64,000 bases of DNA, taken from positions 59,653-123,652 of the forward strand of contig CAZDOO010000002.1 in NCBI GenBank assembly GCA_964507045.1. The letters are read 5' to 3'. The notes beneath the pieces were generated by a model. That model had not been told where the DNA came from and ran no database searches. It saw only the letters and a program-made list of their open reading frames with translations. This DNA comes from UBA8199 sp964507045 (lineage in GTDB: Bacteria > Verrucomicrobiota > Verrucomicrobiia > Limisphaerales > UBA8199). The first letter of the stretch is position 1. Each line of letters begins with the position of its first letter. A program made the position numbers and the translations under genes. Shown here in pieces: positions 25,196-32,941 of the stretch.

Positions 25196-25516
25196 TCAAG
25201 TCAGCGCCTCGGGAAGGCTGCCCACCCTTTTCAGGTAATCGAATGAGTAGATCCCCGTTGCATGCCCATCCGCCCAGACCGGCTGCAGGGCATAGGTCCC
25301 CACCCGTTCGAAGCGCACCAACTGGAACGCCGCCGGGGATAGCGGCCGCTCCGGGCTCTTGTAAACATTCCCCATGACATCCAGCTCGCCTTTGCACCCG
25401 GCGCAAGGACAGGCCCGGCGCAGCTTCTCCAGCGTGATGAAGCTCTCGCTGCCGTCATCCCATTTGAGGGCCAGCTCCTCGCCGATCGTTTGGACGTCCA
25501 CCGGGCACATATGCAT
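25196..25516 (-). CDS. DUF971 (GBBH-like N-terminal) protein
   Basis: 106 aa from ATG 25516; a TTG at 25525 and an ATG at 25510 are also in frame. LALKWDDGSESFITLEKLRR, then CPCAGC, and later SPAAFQLVRFERVGTYALQP, then IYSFDYLKRV are the hallmarks of the stand-alone gamma-butyrobetaine-hydroxylase-like N-terminal domain (PF06155), including the 'CpCA.C' cysteines that can bind metal. Such small proteins often accompany Fe-S or MRP/ApbC genes; here the neighbour is a cysteine-desulfurase-like enzyme on the same strand, but 86 nt apart. Confidence 0.85.
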   Translation of the reverse strand: MHMCPVDVQTIGEELALKWDDGSESFITLEKLRRACPCAGCKGELDVMGNVYKSPERPLSPAAFQLVRFERVGTYALQPVWADGHATGIYSFDYLKRVGSLPEALT

Positions 25517-25602
25517 AGTAGTCAAATGAGGTTATTGGGTTGATCGGGTTAAATGGGGTCAAGGCCGCCGGGAAGGTGGCGGACTCCTTTAACCCCTTTA
25601 AC

Positions 25603-26757
25603 TCAATTAACCAGCTCTACCAACCGCTCCAGTTCCGCATCCGTATTGTAGCAGTGCGGCGACACCCGGATGTATTGCTGCCCCGTCCGGTCCCCCCGCA
25701 GCGACGTCACCACCCCCGCGTCCGCGAGTTTCTGCTGCAGCGCGGCCAGGTCCGACCCCGGCCGGTGAAACGAGACGATGCCGCTGGCCGCTTCCGGCGG
25801 CGCATCCGCCTGCAGGACCACGCAGCCCTTTGCCTGCAACGCCGGCACCAGCTTGGCCCGTTTGCGCAGCAGTTCCCGTGCGATGTTCTCCACCCCCAGC
25901 TCCAGGATTAGCTCCAGCGCCGCCACCAGCCCCACGATCCCCAGCAGGTTCTGCGTCCCCGCCTCATACTTCGGCGCGCCCGTGCGGCGAACGATCCGCT
26001 CCTGGGCCAGGAAATTCGGGCACTGCACGTTATTCCAGCCGTAGATGGGCGGGCTGATGCGCTCCTGTACCGCGTTGCGGACATACATCACGCCCGCTCC
26101 GCACGGCCCCAGCAGCCACTTGTGCGCGTCGGCGGCCAGCAGGTCTACGTGCTCGACCGTCGTCGGGAACGCCCCCAGCGTTTGAATCCCGTCCAGGCAG
26201 AAGAGAATCCCCCGCTCGCGCAAATACTTCCCAATCGTCGTGTAATCCACCCGGTAGCCGCTGACGAAGTGGCACGATGCCAGCGCCACCAGCCGCGTGT
26301 TTTCGTCCACCTGCCCGGTCACATCCCGGGCGCGGATGAGCCCCAGCCCGCGGGTATTCAGCAGCCGCACCTCCACCCCTTGCTCCGCCAGCGCCATCCA
26401 CGGATACACATTCGACGGATAATCCTCGAAGTAGATCAGGACATTGTCCCCCCGCCGCAGCTTCAGCCCGCTGGCGAAGAAGCTCAGCGCCAGCGACGTG
26501 GGCCCCACGAACGCCACTTCCTGGCTCTGGCAATTGAGCAGCCGCGCTGCCGCTTTGCGCCCCCGGTCCAGGATCGCCGGATAGACGAACTTCTCCTGGT
26601 CGCCGGTAGTGGCTTGCCGGGCATAATCGGCGACCGCTTCGGCCACCCGCCGCGGCAACGGGCAATCCCCCGCATGCGCCAGAAACACCTTGTCCCGGGT
26701 GACCGGGAACTCATGCTGGCGCAGCTCTTCGTTGCCAAGGATTTCAGCCAAAGTCAT
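25603..26757 (-). CDS. PLP-dependent class V aminotransferase (cysteine desulfurase-like)
   Basis: 384 aa, usual family size. Fold-type I landmarks: VFLAHAGDCPLPRRVAEAVA at the start, VAFVGPTSLALSFFASGLKL (PLP phosphate site), LASCHFVSGYRVDY, ILFCLDGIQTLGAFPTTVEH (Asp-x-x-Gln contacting the pyridine) and AADAHKWLLGPCGAGVMYVR with the PLP Lys. C-terminal RVSPHCYNTDAELERLV. Closest in feel to the SufS/isopenicillin-N-epimerase branch; activity (desulfurase, kynureninase-like or epimerase) is not decidable. Confidence 0.85.
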   Translation of the reverse strand: MTLAEILGNEELRQHEFPVTRDKVFLAHAGDCPLPRRVAEAVADYARQATTGDQEKFVYPAILDRGRKAAARLLNCQSQEVAFVGPTSLALSFFASGLKLRRGDNVLIYFEDYPSNVYPWMALAEQGVEVRLLNTRGLGLIRARDVTGQVDENTRLVALASCHFVSGYRVDYTTIGKYLRERGILFCLDGIQTLGAFPTTVEHVDLLAADAHKWLLGPCGAGVMYVRNAVQERISPPIYGWNNVQCPNFLAQERIVRRTGAPKYEAGTQNLLGIVGLVAALELILELGVENIARELLRKRAKLVPALQAKGCVVLQADAPPEAASGIVSFHRPGSDLAALQQKLADAGVVTSLRGDRTGQQYIRVSPHCYNTDAELERLVELVN

Positions 26758-26826
26758 GTCCTGAAATTAAGCATTTGCGCTCGCTCTGCAAGATTCGAGT
26801 GGCTTCTGCCTCCGCAACCCCAGGGC

Positions 26827-26969
26827 CAGTGCCAAAGTCCCGATCGTGCCGGCGCGCGGGCGCCCTCGCCCGCTTAGACGGTCTGCAGTCCCGCGCGAAA
26901 GGGCAGGTTTTCGACGTTCCCAGGCTCAAAGCGGGCGAGGACGCCCGTGCGCCGCCGACTTTGTCACTG
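26827..26969. repeat. 143-bp MITE-like element, copy 1
   Basis: Ends CAGTGCCAAAGTC and GACTTTGTCACTG (one mismatch in 13). Inner inverted blocks GCGCGGGCGCCCTCGCCCGC and GCGGGCGAGGACGCCCGTGC surround a core with TCGACGTTCCCAGGC. The same element, same length, is at 32162-32304. Non-coding; no target-site duplication visible. Confidence 0.85.
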
Positions 26970-27088
26970 CTCGTGCCGCAACCCGAAGGATTGCGCTGGG
27001 GCGCAGGTGCTGGCCTTTATAGATAAGTCCGTTTAAGGGAGGACCGAGCAAGAGGCCGGTAATGACGGGCCCCTTCCGCACTCTTAAT

Positions 27089-27104
27089 TGGCACGAGATC
27101 TGCG
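27089..27104 (+). promoter_or_regulatory. Sigma-54 promoter candidate for an orphan RNA
   Basis: TGGCACGAGATCTGCG: full TGGCACG at -24, CTGC at -12, exact spacing. No protein start with a ribosome site follows for several hundred bases; a three-hairpin segment with terminator does. Confidence 0.5.
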
Positions 27105-27113
27105 GTTGCTGGA

Positions 27114-27237
27114 ATTGTAGGTTCCCTGCCTACATCCTCCTGAGTGGGGCGGTGCCGGGACCAACAGGTGCCGCCCTCCTCTTTTCATGGTTGGGTTGGG
27201 GGCGGCCCGGTGCAAAAGCCGGGCCGCTCTTTTTTGT
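27114..27237 (+). ncRNA. Candidate small RNA, three hairpins, two CCUCCU motifs
   Basis: From the predicted start (~11 nt after the -12 element) the transcript would be ~124 nt. Hairpin 1: TGTAGG (27116) with CCTACA (27129-27134). Hairpin 2: GGGCGGTGCC (27147) with GGTGCCGCCC (to 27176), ten pairs including two G-U. Hairpin 3 is the terminator. The single-stranded linkers contain TCCTCC (27135-27140) and CCTCCTC (27175 on), anti-Shine-Dalgarno-like motifs seen in mRNA-targeting sRNAs. The open frame across this segment has no ribosome site and unnatural composition. No known RNA family is recognised. Confidence 0.45.
27202..27236 (+). terminator. Strong rho-independent terminator
   Basis: GCGGCCCGG / CCGGGCCGC (9 bp, all G-C), loop TGCAAAAG, followed by TCTTTTTT. 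It serves no upstream protein gene, which is the main argument for a transcript here. Confidence 0.9.
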
Positions 27238-27480
27238 TGGCTCATCACGGATTTCCGGGGAACGCCCAGACTCCTCGGTAGTTACTATCCCCCGTGCGGG
27301 TGCGGATGCCCGACGCCCGTGAATGACCTGGCCTTGATTTAGCCTCTCCGCAGCGAATGTCTCCCGCTCTGCATGGAGCGCCCTGTCCCATTTTGAGACA
27401 AGGAGGGTTATTCACCCTCACTCCTGCCGGTCCCCTCGGCGCACCCTGTCGCCTGCCGTCTCCGCGTCTTTACCACACCC

Positions 27481-27555
27481 TATCCTCACCGTATCCTCAC
27501 CGTTGAACCTCTGCAAACCTTGCAGAGGTTCAACGGTGAGGATACGGTGAGGATA
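27481..27555. repeat. Palindrome family A, copy 3
   Basis: Perfect 36-nt arms 27481-27516 and 27520-27555, loop 3 nt. Left arm: TATCCTCACCG repeated, then TTGAACCTCTGCAA; the right side carries one extra GGTGAGG unit. It sits ~230 nt upstream of the Lrp gene. The rest of the gap 27240-27787 shows no supported gene. Confidence 0.85.
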
Positions 27556-27787
27556 CGGTGAGGCTAGGGAGTGGAGAGGGGGGGTGGCGCCTGTCCGGAA
27601 ACCTGCTGGTTGGTGGCTGCCGAGCTGAACCGATGACGAAAGTTCGTCGGCGTTCTCCGGAACTCCGGGATGAGCCTATTTATTGGTCCGGTCCCGGGGC
27701 TCAACCGATCGCCTCGTTTGCGCATTAGACTCGACCGGCCCCGGTCCCAGCCGCTATCTTGATGGCACACGTCACCCGAGGTGAACT

Positions 27788-28267
27788 ATGGATGAACTGT
27801 TGAGAATCTTGCAGAGCAACGCGCTGGAATCGCCGGACAACATCGCCCGCATGTTGAGTCTCCCGGCGGCGGAGGTCTCCCGGCGCATCGCCGATTACGA
27901 GCAGCAGGGCGTCATCCGCGGCTACCAAGCCATCCTGAATGAGGACAAGCTGGACCTGGACAAGGTCACCGCCGTCATCGAGGTCAAGGTCACTCCGCAA
28001 CGCGAGGGCGGCTTCGATATCATCGCCGAGCGGATTGGCCGCTTTCCCGAGGTGCGTTCGGCGTATCTGATGAGCGGGACCTACGACCTGCTGCTCTTTG
28101 TGGAAGGGCGCACCCTGCGCGAGGTGGCCGCATTTGTCAGCGAGCGGCTCTCGCCCCTGGAGGGCGTGCTTTCCACCTCCACCCATTTCATGCTTAAGAC
28201 CTACAAGCGCTTTGGCGTCCTCATGCACCAACCCGGACCCGATGAACGGCTCAGCATCACTCCATAA
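27788..28267 (+). CDS. Lrp/AsnC-family regulator
   Basis: 159 aa. N-terminal HTH (residues 1-50: ILQSNALESPDNIARMLSLP then VSRRIADYEQQGVIRGYQA) and C-terminal RAM domain (VIEVKVTPQREGGFDIIAER, VRSAYLMSGTYDLLLFVEG). The family senses amino acids and forms octamers. It overlaps by 26 nt the start of an aminotransferase gene, strongly implying that it monitors the product or substrate of that enzyme. Confidence 0.92.
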   Translation: MDELLRILQSNALESPDNIARMLSLPAAEVSRRIADYEQQGVIRGYQAILNEDKLDLDKVTAVIEVKVTPQREGGFDIIAERIGRFPEVRSAYLMSGTYDLLLFVEGRTLREVAAFVSERLSPLEGVLSTSTHFMLKTYKRFGVLMHQPGPDERLSITP

Positions 28268-29435
28268 CCGGCTTAACGTGGTCGTGCGTGACATCCCGCG
28301 CTCGGGCATCCGCGACTTCTTCGACCTGGTCACGACCCTGAAGGACGTGATCAGCTTGGGCATCGGCGAGCCCGACTTCGACACGCCCTGGCACGTCCGC
28401 GAATCCGCCGTCTTCGCCCTCGAGCGCGGCGCGACCCATTACACCAGCAACCTCGGCTATCTCGAACTGCGGCGGGCCCTCGCCCGCTACGTCGGCCGCA
28501 ACTTTGGCGCCGAGTACGACCCGGAGTGCGAGGTGCTCGTGACGGTCGGCGTCAGCGAGGCGCTCGACCTGGCCTTGCGCGCCCTGCTCAACCCGGGCGA
28601 CGAGGTCCTCTACCACGAGCCTTGCTACGTGTCCTACCGCGCGACGATTCTTTTTGCGCACGGCGCGCCGGTCGCCGTCGAGACGCGCCCCGAGAACGGC
28701 TTCCGCCTCACCCGCGCCATGCTCGAAGCCAAAGCCACGCCGCGCACCAAGGTGCTGATGCTCAACTTCCCGAACAACCCGACCGGGGCAGTCATGAGCC
28801 GCGCGGACCTGGAAGACATCGCCGCCTTCGCGCGCGAGCGCGACCTCATTGTCATCACCGATGAAATCTACGCCGAGCTGACCTATGACACTCCGCATAC
28901 CAGCATTATCAGCCTCCCCGGCTTGCGCGAACGCACCCTCTTCCTGCACGGCTTCTCGAAGGCCTGGGCCATGACCGGCTTCCGTCTGGGTTACGCCTGC
29001 GGCCCGGCGGAGCTGATCGAGGCGATGATGAAGATTCATCAATACACCATGTTGTGCGCCTCCTCGCTGAGCCAGAAAGCCGCCCTTGAAGCCCTGGCCC
29101 GCCCCGAGACCGACGTCGCCGAGATGGTGAATGAATACCGGCGGCGCCGGAATTACATCGCCGCCGCCTTTGCCGAGATGGGGGTGGAATGCCACCGTCC
29201 GCTGGGCGCCTTTTACGCCTTCCCCAGCGTGGCCAGGTTTGGGCTCTCCTCGAAAGACTTTGCCCTGGCATTGCTGCGGGAGGAGAAGGTGGCGGTGGTT
29301 CCCGGGACTGCGTTTGGGGCCTGCGGCGAGGGCTTTGTCCGCTGCGCCTATGCCACCAGCATGGACAACATCAAGGAAGCCCTGGGCCGGTTCCGCCGCT
29401 TTGTTGGCCGGCGCGCGGGCATCTTGCCCGCTTAG
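28242..29435 (+). CDS. PLP-dependent class I/II aminotransferase
   Basis: 397 aa from ATG 28242, the overlap start inside the Lrp gene. Motifs: VISLGIGEPDFDTP, THYTSNLGYLELRRALA, LNFPNNPTGAV, VITDEIYAELTYD (Asp to PLP N1), FLHGFSKAWAMTGFRLGYAC (Schiff-base Lys in FSKAW) and VRCAYATSMDNIKEAL with the carboxylate Arg. This is the aspartate/aromatic aminotransferase I-gamma group (PatA/AspC-like). The final residues GRRAGILPA and the stop codon come from an intergenic palindrome (29406-29479). Confidence 0.92.
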   Translation: MNGSASLHNRLNVVVRDIPRSGIRDFFDLVTTLKDVISLGIGEPDFDTPWHVRESAVFALERGATHYTSNLGYLELRRALARYVGRNFGAEYDPECEVLVTVGVSEALDLALRALLNPGDEVLYHEPCYVSYRATILFAHGAPVAVETRPENGFRLTRAMLEAKATPRTKVLMLNFPNNPTGAVMSRADLEDIAAFARERDLIVITDEIYAELTYDTPHTSIISLPGLRERTLFLHGFSKAWAMTGFRLGYACGPAELIEAMMKIHQYTMLCASSLSQKAALEALARPETDVAEMVNEYRRRRNYIAAAFAEMGVECHRPLGAFYAFPSVARFGLSSKDFALALLREEKVAVVPGTAFGACGEGFVRCAYATSMDNIKEALGRFRRFVGRRAGILPA

Positions 29436-29479
29436 GCCGTTCGGAGCGTATAAGCGGGCAAGATGCCCGCGCGCCGGCC
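29406..29479. repeat. Palindrome with perfect 29-bp arms overlapping a gene end
   Basis: Arm GGCCGGCGCGCGGGCATCTT, then GCCCGCTTA (29406-29434), and its exact complement (29451-29479) around 16 nt. The motif GCGCGCGGGC..GCCCGCTTA is shared with the 143-bp elements. It supplies the last ~9 codons and the TAG of the upstream aminotransferase. Confidence 0.9.
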
Positions 29480-29528
29480 TTGCAAGGTGTGAAATGTGGT
29501 TTGACCGCTTTACAGAGCTGGCAATCAG

Positions 29529-32117
29529 ATGAATCTTGCCGGGATGCGACTTCTTGCCGGGCTATCGTCAGGCTGCGCCGCCGCCTTCGCGGCCGGAACG
29601 CTCTGGGCCGGCGGCAGCGGGCTGAACGTCATCGTCGTCGTCAACCAGAACAGCACCAACTCGGTTCAGCTCGGCAATCGCTATTGCGAGCTGCGGGGCG
29701 TGCCGCCCCAGAACGTGTTCCGCATGACCAACTGGACGGGCGGCGCGATTGACTGGAGCCGGACCAACTTCGAGGCGCGGCTGCGGAATCCTCTGCTCGC
29801 CATGATCGCCGCGCGCGGCCTGACCAACCAGGCGGAGTTTGTGCTGCTTTCGATGGATATTCCCTACAAGGTGCAGGACAGCGACTCCTTCGCGAGCCGG
29901 AACAGCACCACCTCGGCGCTGTTTTATGGATTCAAGGATGACACGGCGCCGCCGCTCCCGTGCCTGCCCGCCTGCTGCGCTCTGCCCGCCGCCGCCTCGA
30001 ACAGCTACGCCTTCCGCGAGCTGCCCCTGCGTGAGGCGGAACCTGATACCGCGCCGACCAACACGTTTCTAGCGATGATGCTCACCGCCAGCAACCTTGC
30101 CGCCGCCGATTTCGTGCTGAGCCGCGGCGTGGCCAGCGACCGCACGTTTCCCACCCAGGCGGTCTATCTGGCCAGGACGACTGACGCCGCCCGCAACGTC
30201 CGCTTTGTGGAATTCGACAACGCCATCTTCGCCAGCCGCGTGCGGGGTGGCGGCCCGCTGGTTTGGACCAATACCGATTCAACCGCCTTTACGAACCTGC
30301 TCGGCCTGATGACCGGCCTGGCGGGTCCGGCTTTGCCGGCCAACGCGTTCGTTCCCGGGGCGTTGGGAGACAGCCTGACCTCGTACGCCGGCAAGCTCTT
30401 TGAGGACCGGAGCGCGCAGACTCCGCTGCTGGCGTTCCTGGCGGCGGGCGCCGCGGGGAGCTATGGGACGGTGGTCGAGCCGTGCAACTACACGCAGAAG
30501 TTTCCCGACCCGCGGGCTTACTTCTATCAGGCGCGCGGGTTTTGTCTCGCCGAGGCCTACTACCAAAGCCTGCTGGATCCATACCAGGGGTTGCTGGTGG
30601 GGGAGCCGCTCTCCGCGCCGTTCGCGCGCCCGGGCGCGGCGGACTGGAACTCGCTGACAAATGGCGCTGGGCTCAGCGGCCAAGCCACGCTGGCGCCGGG
30701 TTTCTCCGCCGCCGATACCAACCTGCCGCTGGGCCGGGTGGACCTCTTCATGGACGGCCGCTTCCTGCAGACCATGACCAATCTGCCGCCTGCCGCGGGC
30801 AATGTTCTCTCGGTGACGCTGAACGACTTTACGGCCTATTACACCGTGCCGGCCAACGCGACGGTTGCATCGGTTGCCGCCGGCCTGGCGGACGAGTTGA
30901 ACGCGCAGGCTTACTACACTCACGTGCAGGCCTGGCCGGTGGGCGATCGCCTGGAGTTGCAGTCTCTCGACGTGGCCCTTCCTGGCAGCAACCTCACCCT
31001 GGCTGCCGGCGCCGCCCTGGGCTCGGGCGCGCAACTGACCACTTGGTTGGCTCCCGCCCGCGAGGCCTTTCTCGACACCACCGCCACCGGCTACCTCAGC
31101 CTGCTCACCAGCAACGCCCCCGTCGCGGGTGACTGGCTCCGGCTCGACTTCATCAAGACGAATGGCGAGTGGGTCACCGTCAGCGTAACCAACAATGTTT
31201 CGGGCACCACCATTGCCACGCTCACCTCGAACCTGGTCAACCTGGTTAATGCGACGCCAGCGCTGCAATCCCCCGACGGGGTGCTCGCCTCGGAATTCGC
31301 CGACGACACTTATTGCGGCATCGTGGCGGCGGAGTTCAAGCTTTACGCCCGCTCCCCCGGCTGGCCGGCAGCGCAGATGCAGGTCGCCTTTGCCGCCTCG
31401 ACGAATCTCCTGGCCCTGCCGCCTGGGACCAACTATCTCCAGGACAACCTCAACGACCTGCGGCCCCGAAACCATCTGTACGTCAGCTCGGGCGCGCTTT
31501 CGCTGCCGGTGAGCTTTGCTTTCGATACCACGCAGGTTCCCGATGGCTGGCATCAACTGACGGCGGTCGCTTACGAAGGCACCAGCGTGCGCACGCAGAC
31601 CCGCGTCTCGCGCAATGTGCGGATTCAAAACACGGACCTGAGTGCCGCGTTCACCCCGCTGCTGGCGGGAACGAATGCCACGCTCGACATGCCGCTGCGG
31701 TTCTCGGTCGCCGCCGCCGGCACGAATATCGCCCGCATCGAATTGTTCAGCACCGGCGGCTCGGTTGGCGTGGCGTCCAATCAGCCGGCGGCAACATTTA
31801 CTGCTCCCTCGGCCATGCTCGGGCTGGGCTTGCATCCTTTCTATGCCGTGGTGACAGACACTGACGGTAATCGGTACCAGACAGAGACTGTTTCCATCCG
31901 CTTGGTTCCTTCCTTCAGGCTCCGCATCGCAGGCTCGCCGCTGACGCTCTCCTGGGCGGCCATCCCGGGCCAGCACTACGACGTGCTCGCCTCAACCAAT
32001 CTTGCCGGCGGGTTTGCGCCCGTCGCCTCGGTTACCGCCTCGAACACGCTGGCCCAGTGGCCAGTTTCCGCTCCCGGCGGCGCCGCGGCATTCTACCGGG
32101 TGCGATTCAGCCCCTGA
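29529..32117 (+). CDS. TIGR03790-family secreted protein
   Basis: 862 aa. Signal peptide (residues ~8-27). Residues ~33-360 match TIGR03790: LNVIVVVNQNSTNSVQLGNR, YCELRGVPPQNVFRM, then LLSMDIPYKVQD, GAAGSYGTVVEPCNYTQKFP and YYQSLLDPYQGLLVGEPL, a conserved region of unknown function in Verrucomicrobiota, Planctomycetes and relatives. The C-terminal ~480 residues are Thr/Asn/Ala-rich beta domains ending in LSWAAIPGQHYDVLASTNLA ... FYRVRF, the small C-terminal module seen elsewhere in this window. The Gly-Ser-Tyr-Gly and Glu-Pro-Cys motifs hint at a hydrolase-like (caspase- or gingipain-like) core, unproven. Confidence 0.8.
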   Translation: MNLAGMRLLAGLSSGCAAAFAAGTLWAGGSGLNVIVVVNQNSTNSVQLGNRYCELRGVPPQNVFRMTNWTGGAIDWSRTNFEARLRNPLLAMIAARGLTNQAEFVLLSMDIPYKVQDSDSFASRNSTTSALFYGFKDDTAPPLPCLPACCALPAAASNSYAFRELPLREAEPDTAPTNTFLAMMLTASNLAAADFVLSRGVASDRTFPTQAVYLARTTDAARNVRFVEFDNAIFASRVRGGGPLVWTNTDSTAFTNLLGLMTGLAGPALPANAFVPGALGDSLTSYAGKLFEDRSAQTPLLAFLAAGAAGSYGTVVEPCNYTQKFPDPRAYFYQARGFCLAEAYYQSLLDPYQGLLVGEPLSAPFARPGAADWNSLTNGAGLSGQATLAPGFSAADTNLPLGRVDLFMDGRFLQTMTNLPPAAGNVLSVTLNDFTAYYTVPANATVASVAAGLADELNAQAYYTHVQAWPVGDRLELQSLDVALPGSNLTLAAGAALGSGAQLTTWLAPAREAFLDTTATGYLSLLTSNAPVAGDWLRLDFIKTNGEWVTVSVTNNVSGTTIATLTSNLVNLVNATPALQSPDGVLASEFADDTYCGIVAAEFKLYARSPGWPAAQMQVAFAASTNLLALPPGTNYLQDNLNDLRPRNHLYVSSGALSLPVSFAFDTTQVPDGWHQLTAVAYEGTSVRTQTRVSRNVRIQNTDLSAAFTPLLAGTNATLDMPLRFSVAAAGTNIARIELFSTGGSVGVASNQPAATFTAPSAMLGLGLHPFYAVVTDTDGNRYQTETVSIRLVPSFRLRIAGSPLTLSWAAIPGQHYDVLASTNLAGGFAPVASVTASNTLAQWPVSAPGGAAAFYRVRFSP

Positions 32118-32161
32118 CGGGACTCGCCGACCGGGCTGCCTGCCGTTTGCCCCGCCACGGG

Positions 32162-32304
32162 CAGTGACAAAGTCGGGGGCGCGCGGGCGTCCTCGCCCGC
32201 TTAAACGGTTTGCAGTCCCACGCGAAGGGGCAGGTGTTCGACGTTCCCAGGCCCAAAGCGGGCGAGGACGCCCGCGCGCCGGCACGATGGGGACTTTGTC
32301 ACTG
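32162..32304. repeat. 143-bp MITE-like element, copy 2
   Basis: Perfect 13-bp terminal inverted repeats CAGTGACAAAGTC / GACTTTGTCACTG, with inner inverted GCGCGGGCGTCCTCGCCCGC / GCGGGCGAGGACGCCCGCGC. Same length as 26827-26969 and ~85 percent identical by eye. It lies between the TIGR03790 gene and the small OB-fold gene. Confidence 0.9.
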
Positions 32305-32379
32305 GCCCTGTTTGCCCGGCGGCCAGCGACCATTTGGCCCTTGAACTCCGTCGGCGCCTTCCCCTATTCTGTTACACGC

Positions 32380-32760
32380 ATGAAACCATTTGCTTTTCTC
32401 GCGCTCGTGTTTTGTCTGGCGGCCGCAATCCAAAGTCGTGCCGACGAAACGAATGCCCCGGCCCTGACCATTGGCGCGGCACAGGCTTCCGATTACATCG
32501 GCAAGCAGGTCACTGTCACCGGCGTCGTGGCCCAGGTTACGGTCAAGCCCAGCCTCACTTTCCTGAACTTCGACAAGAACTATCCCAACAGCCCGTTCTG
32601 CGCGATCATCCGCAGCCGGAACACGAACGAATTTGAGAATGTAACTGCGCTCAAAGGCAAGACCGTCGCCGTCAAGGGAAAGGTCATAGACTACAATGGC
32701 AAGGCGGAAATGGAACTGACCGGGAAGTCGCAGCTCAAGGTCCTGGAGAATGCCAAGTAG
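32380..32760 (+). CDS. Small secreted OB-fold-like protein
   Basis: 126 aa from ATG 32380. Signal peptide FAFLALVFCLAAAIQSRA. The mature domain (ASDYIGKQVTVTGVVAQVTV; FLNFDKNYPNSPFCAIIRSR; LKGKTVAVKGKVIDYNGKAE) has the strand order and 'G..v.v.G.V......' pattern of bacterial OB-fold proteins resembling the nucleic-acid-binding domain of exported nucleases. Probably periplasmic; ligand unknown. Confidence 0.75.
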   Translation: MKPFAFLALVFCLAAAIQSRADETNAPALTIGAAQASDYIGKQVTVTGVVAQVTVKPSLTFLNFDKNYPNSPFCAIIRSRNTNEFENVTALKGKTVAVKGKVIDYNGKAEMELTGKSQLKVLENAK

Positions 32761-32941
32761 GCTGCGGATCGCGCGGCCTCGTCATTGAATAATCCGGGCT
32801 CCAGCGGCGTCGTTCTGTGGTTGAACGAGCGGCTGGCTCACAATGTCTGAACGATAGGCTGTCTTCCTGCCCTATAGGCAGGTCGGCGAGGCTGGCGGAG
32901 GCCGGCATCTCTGGCAACCCCCTTAACGTATTTCGCAAACA

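Noticed and set aside
27062..27322. 86-codon frame across the sRNA candidate
   Set aside because: No ribosome site, passes through a perfect terminator hairpin and shows no family resemblance.
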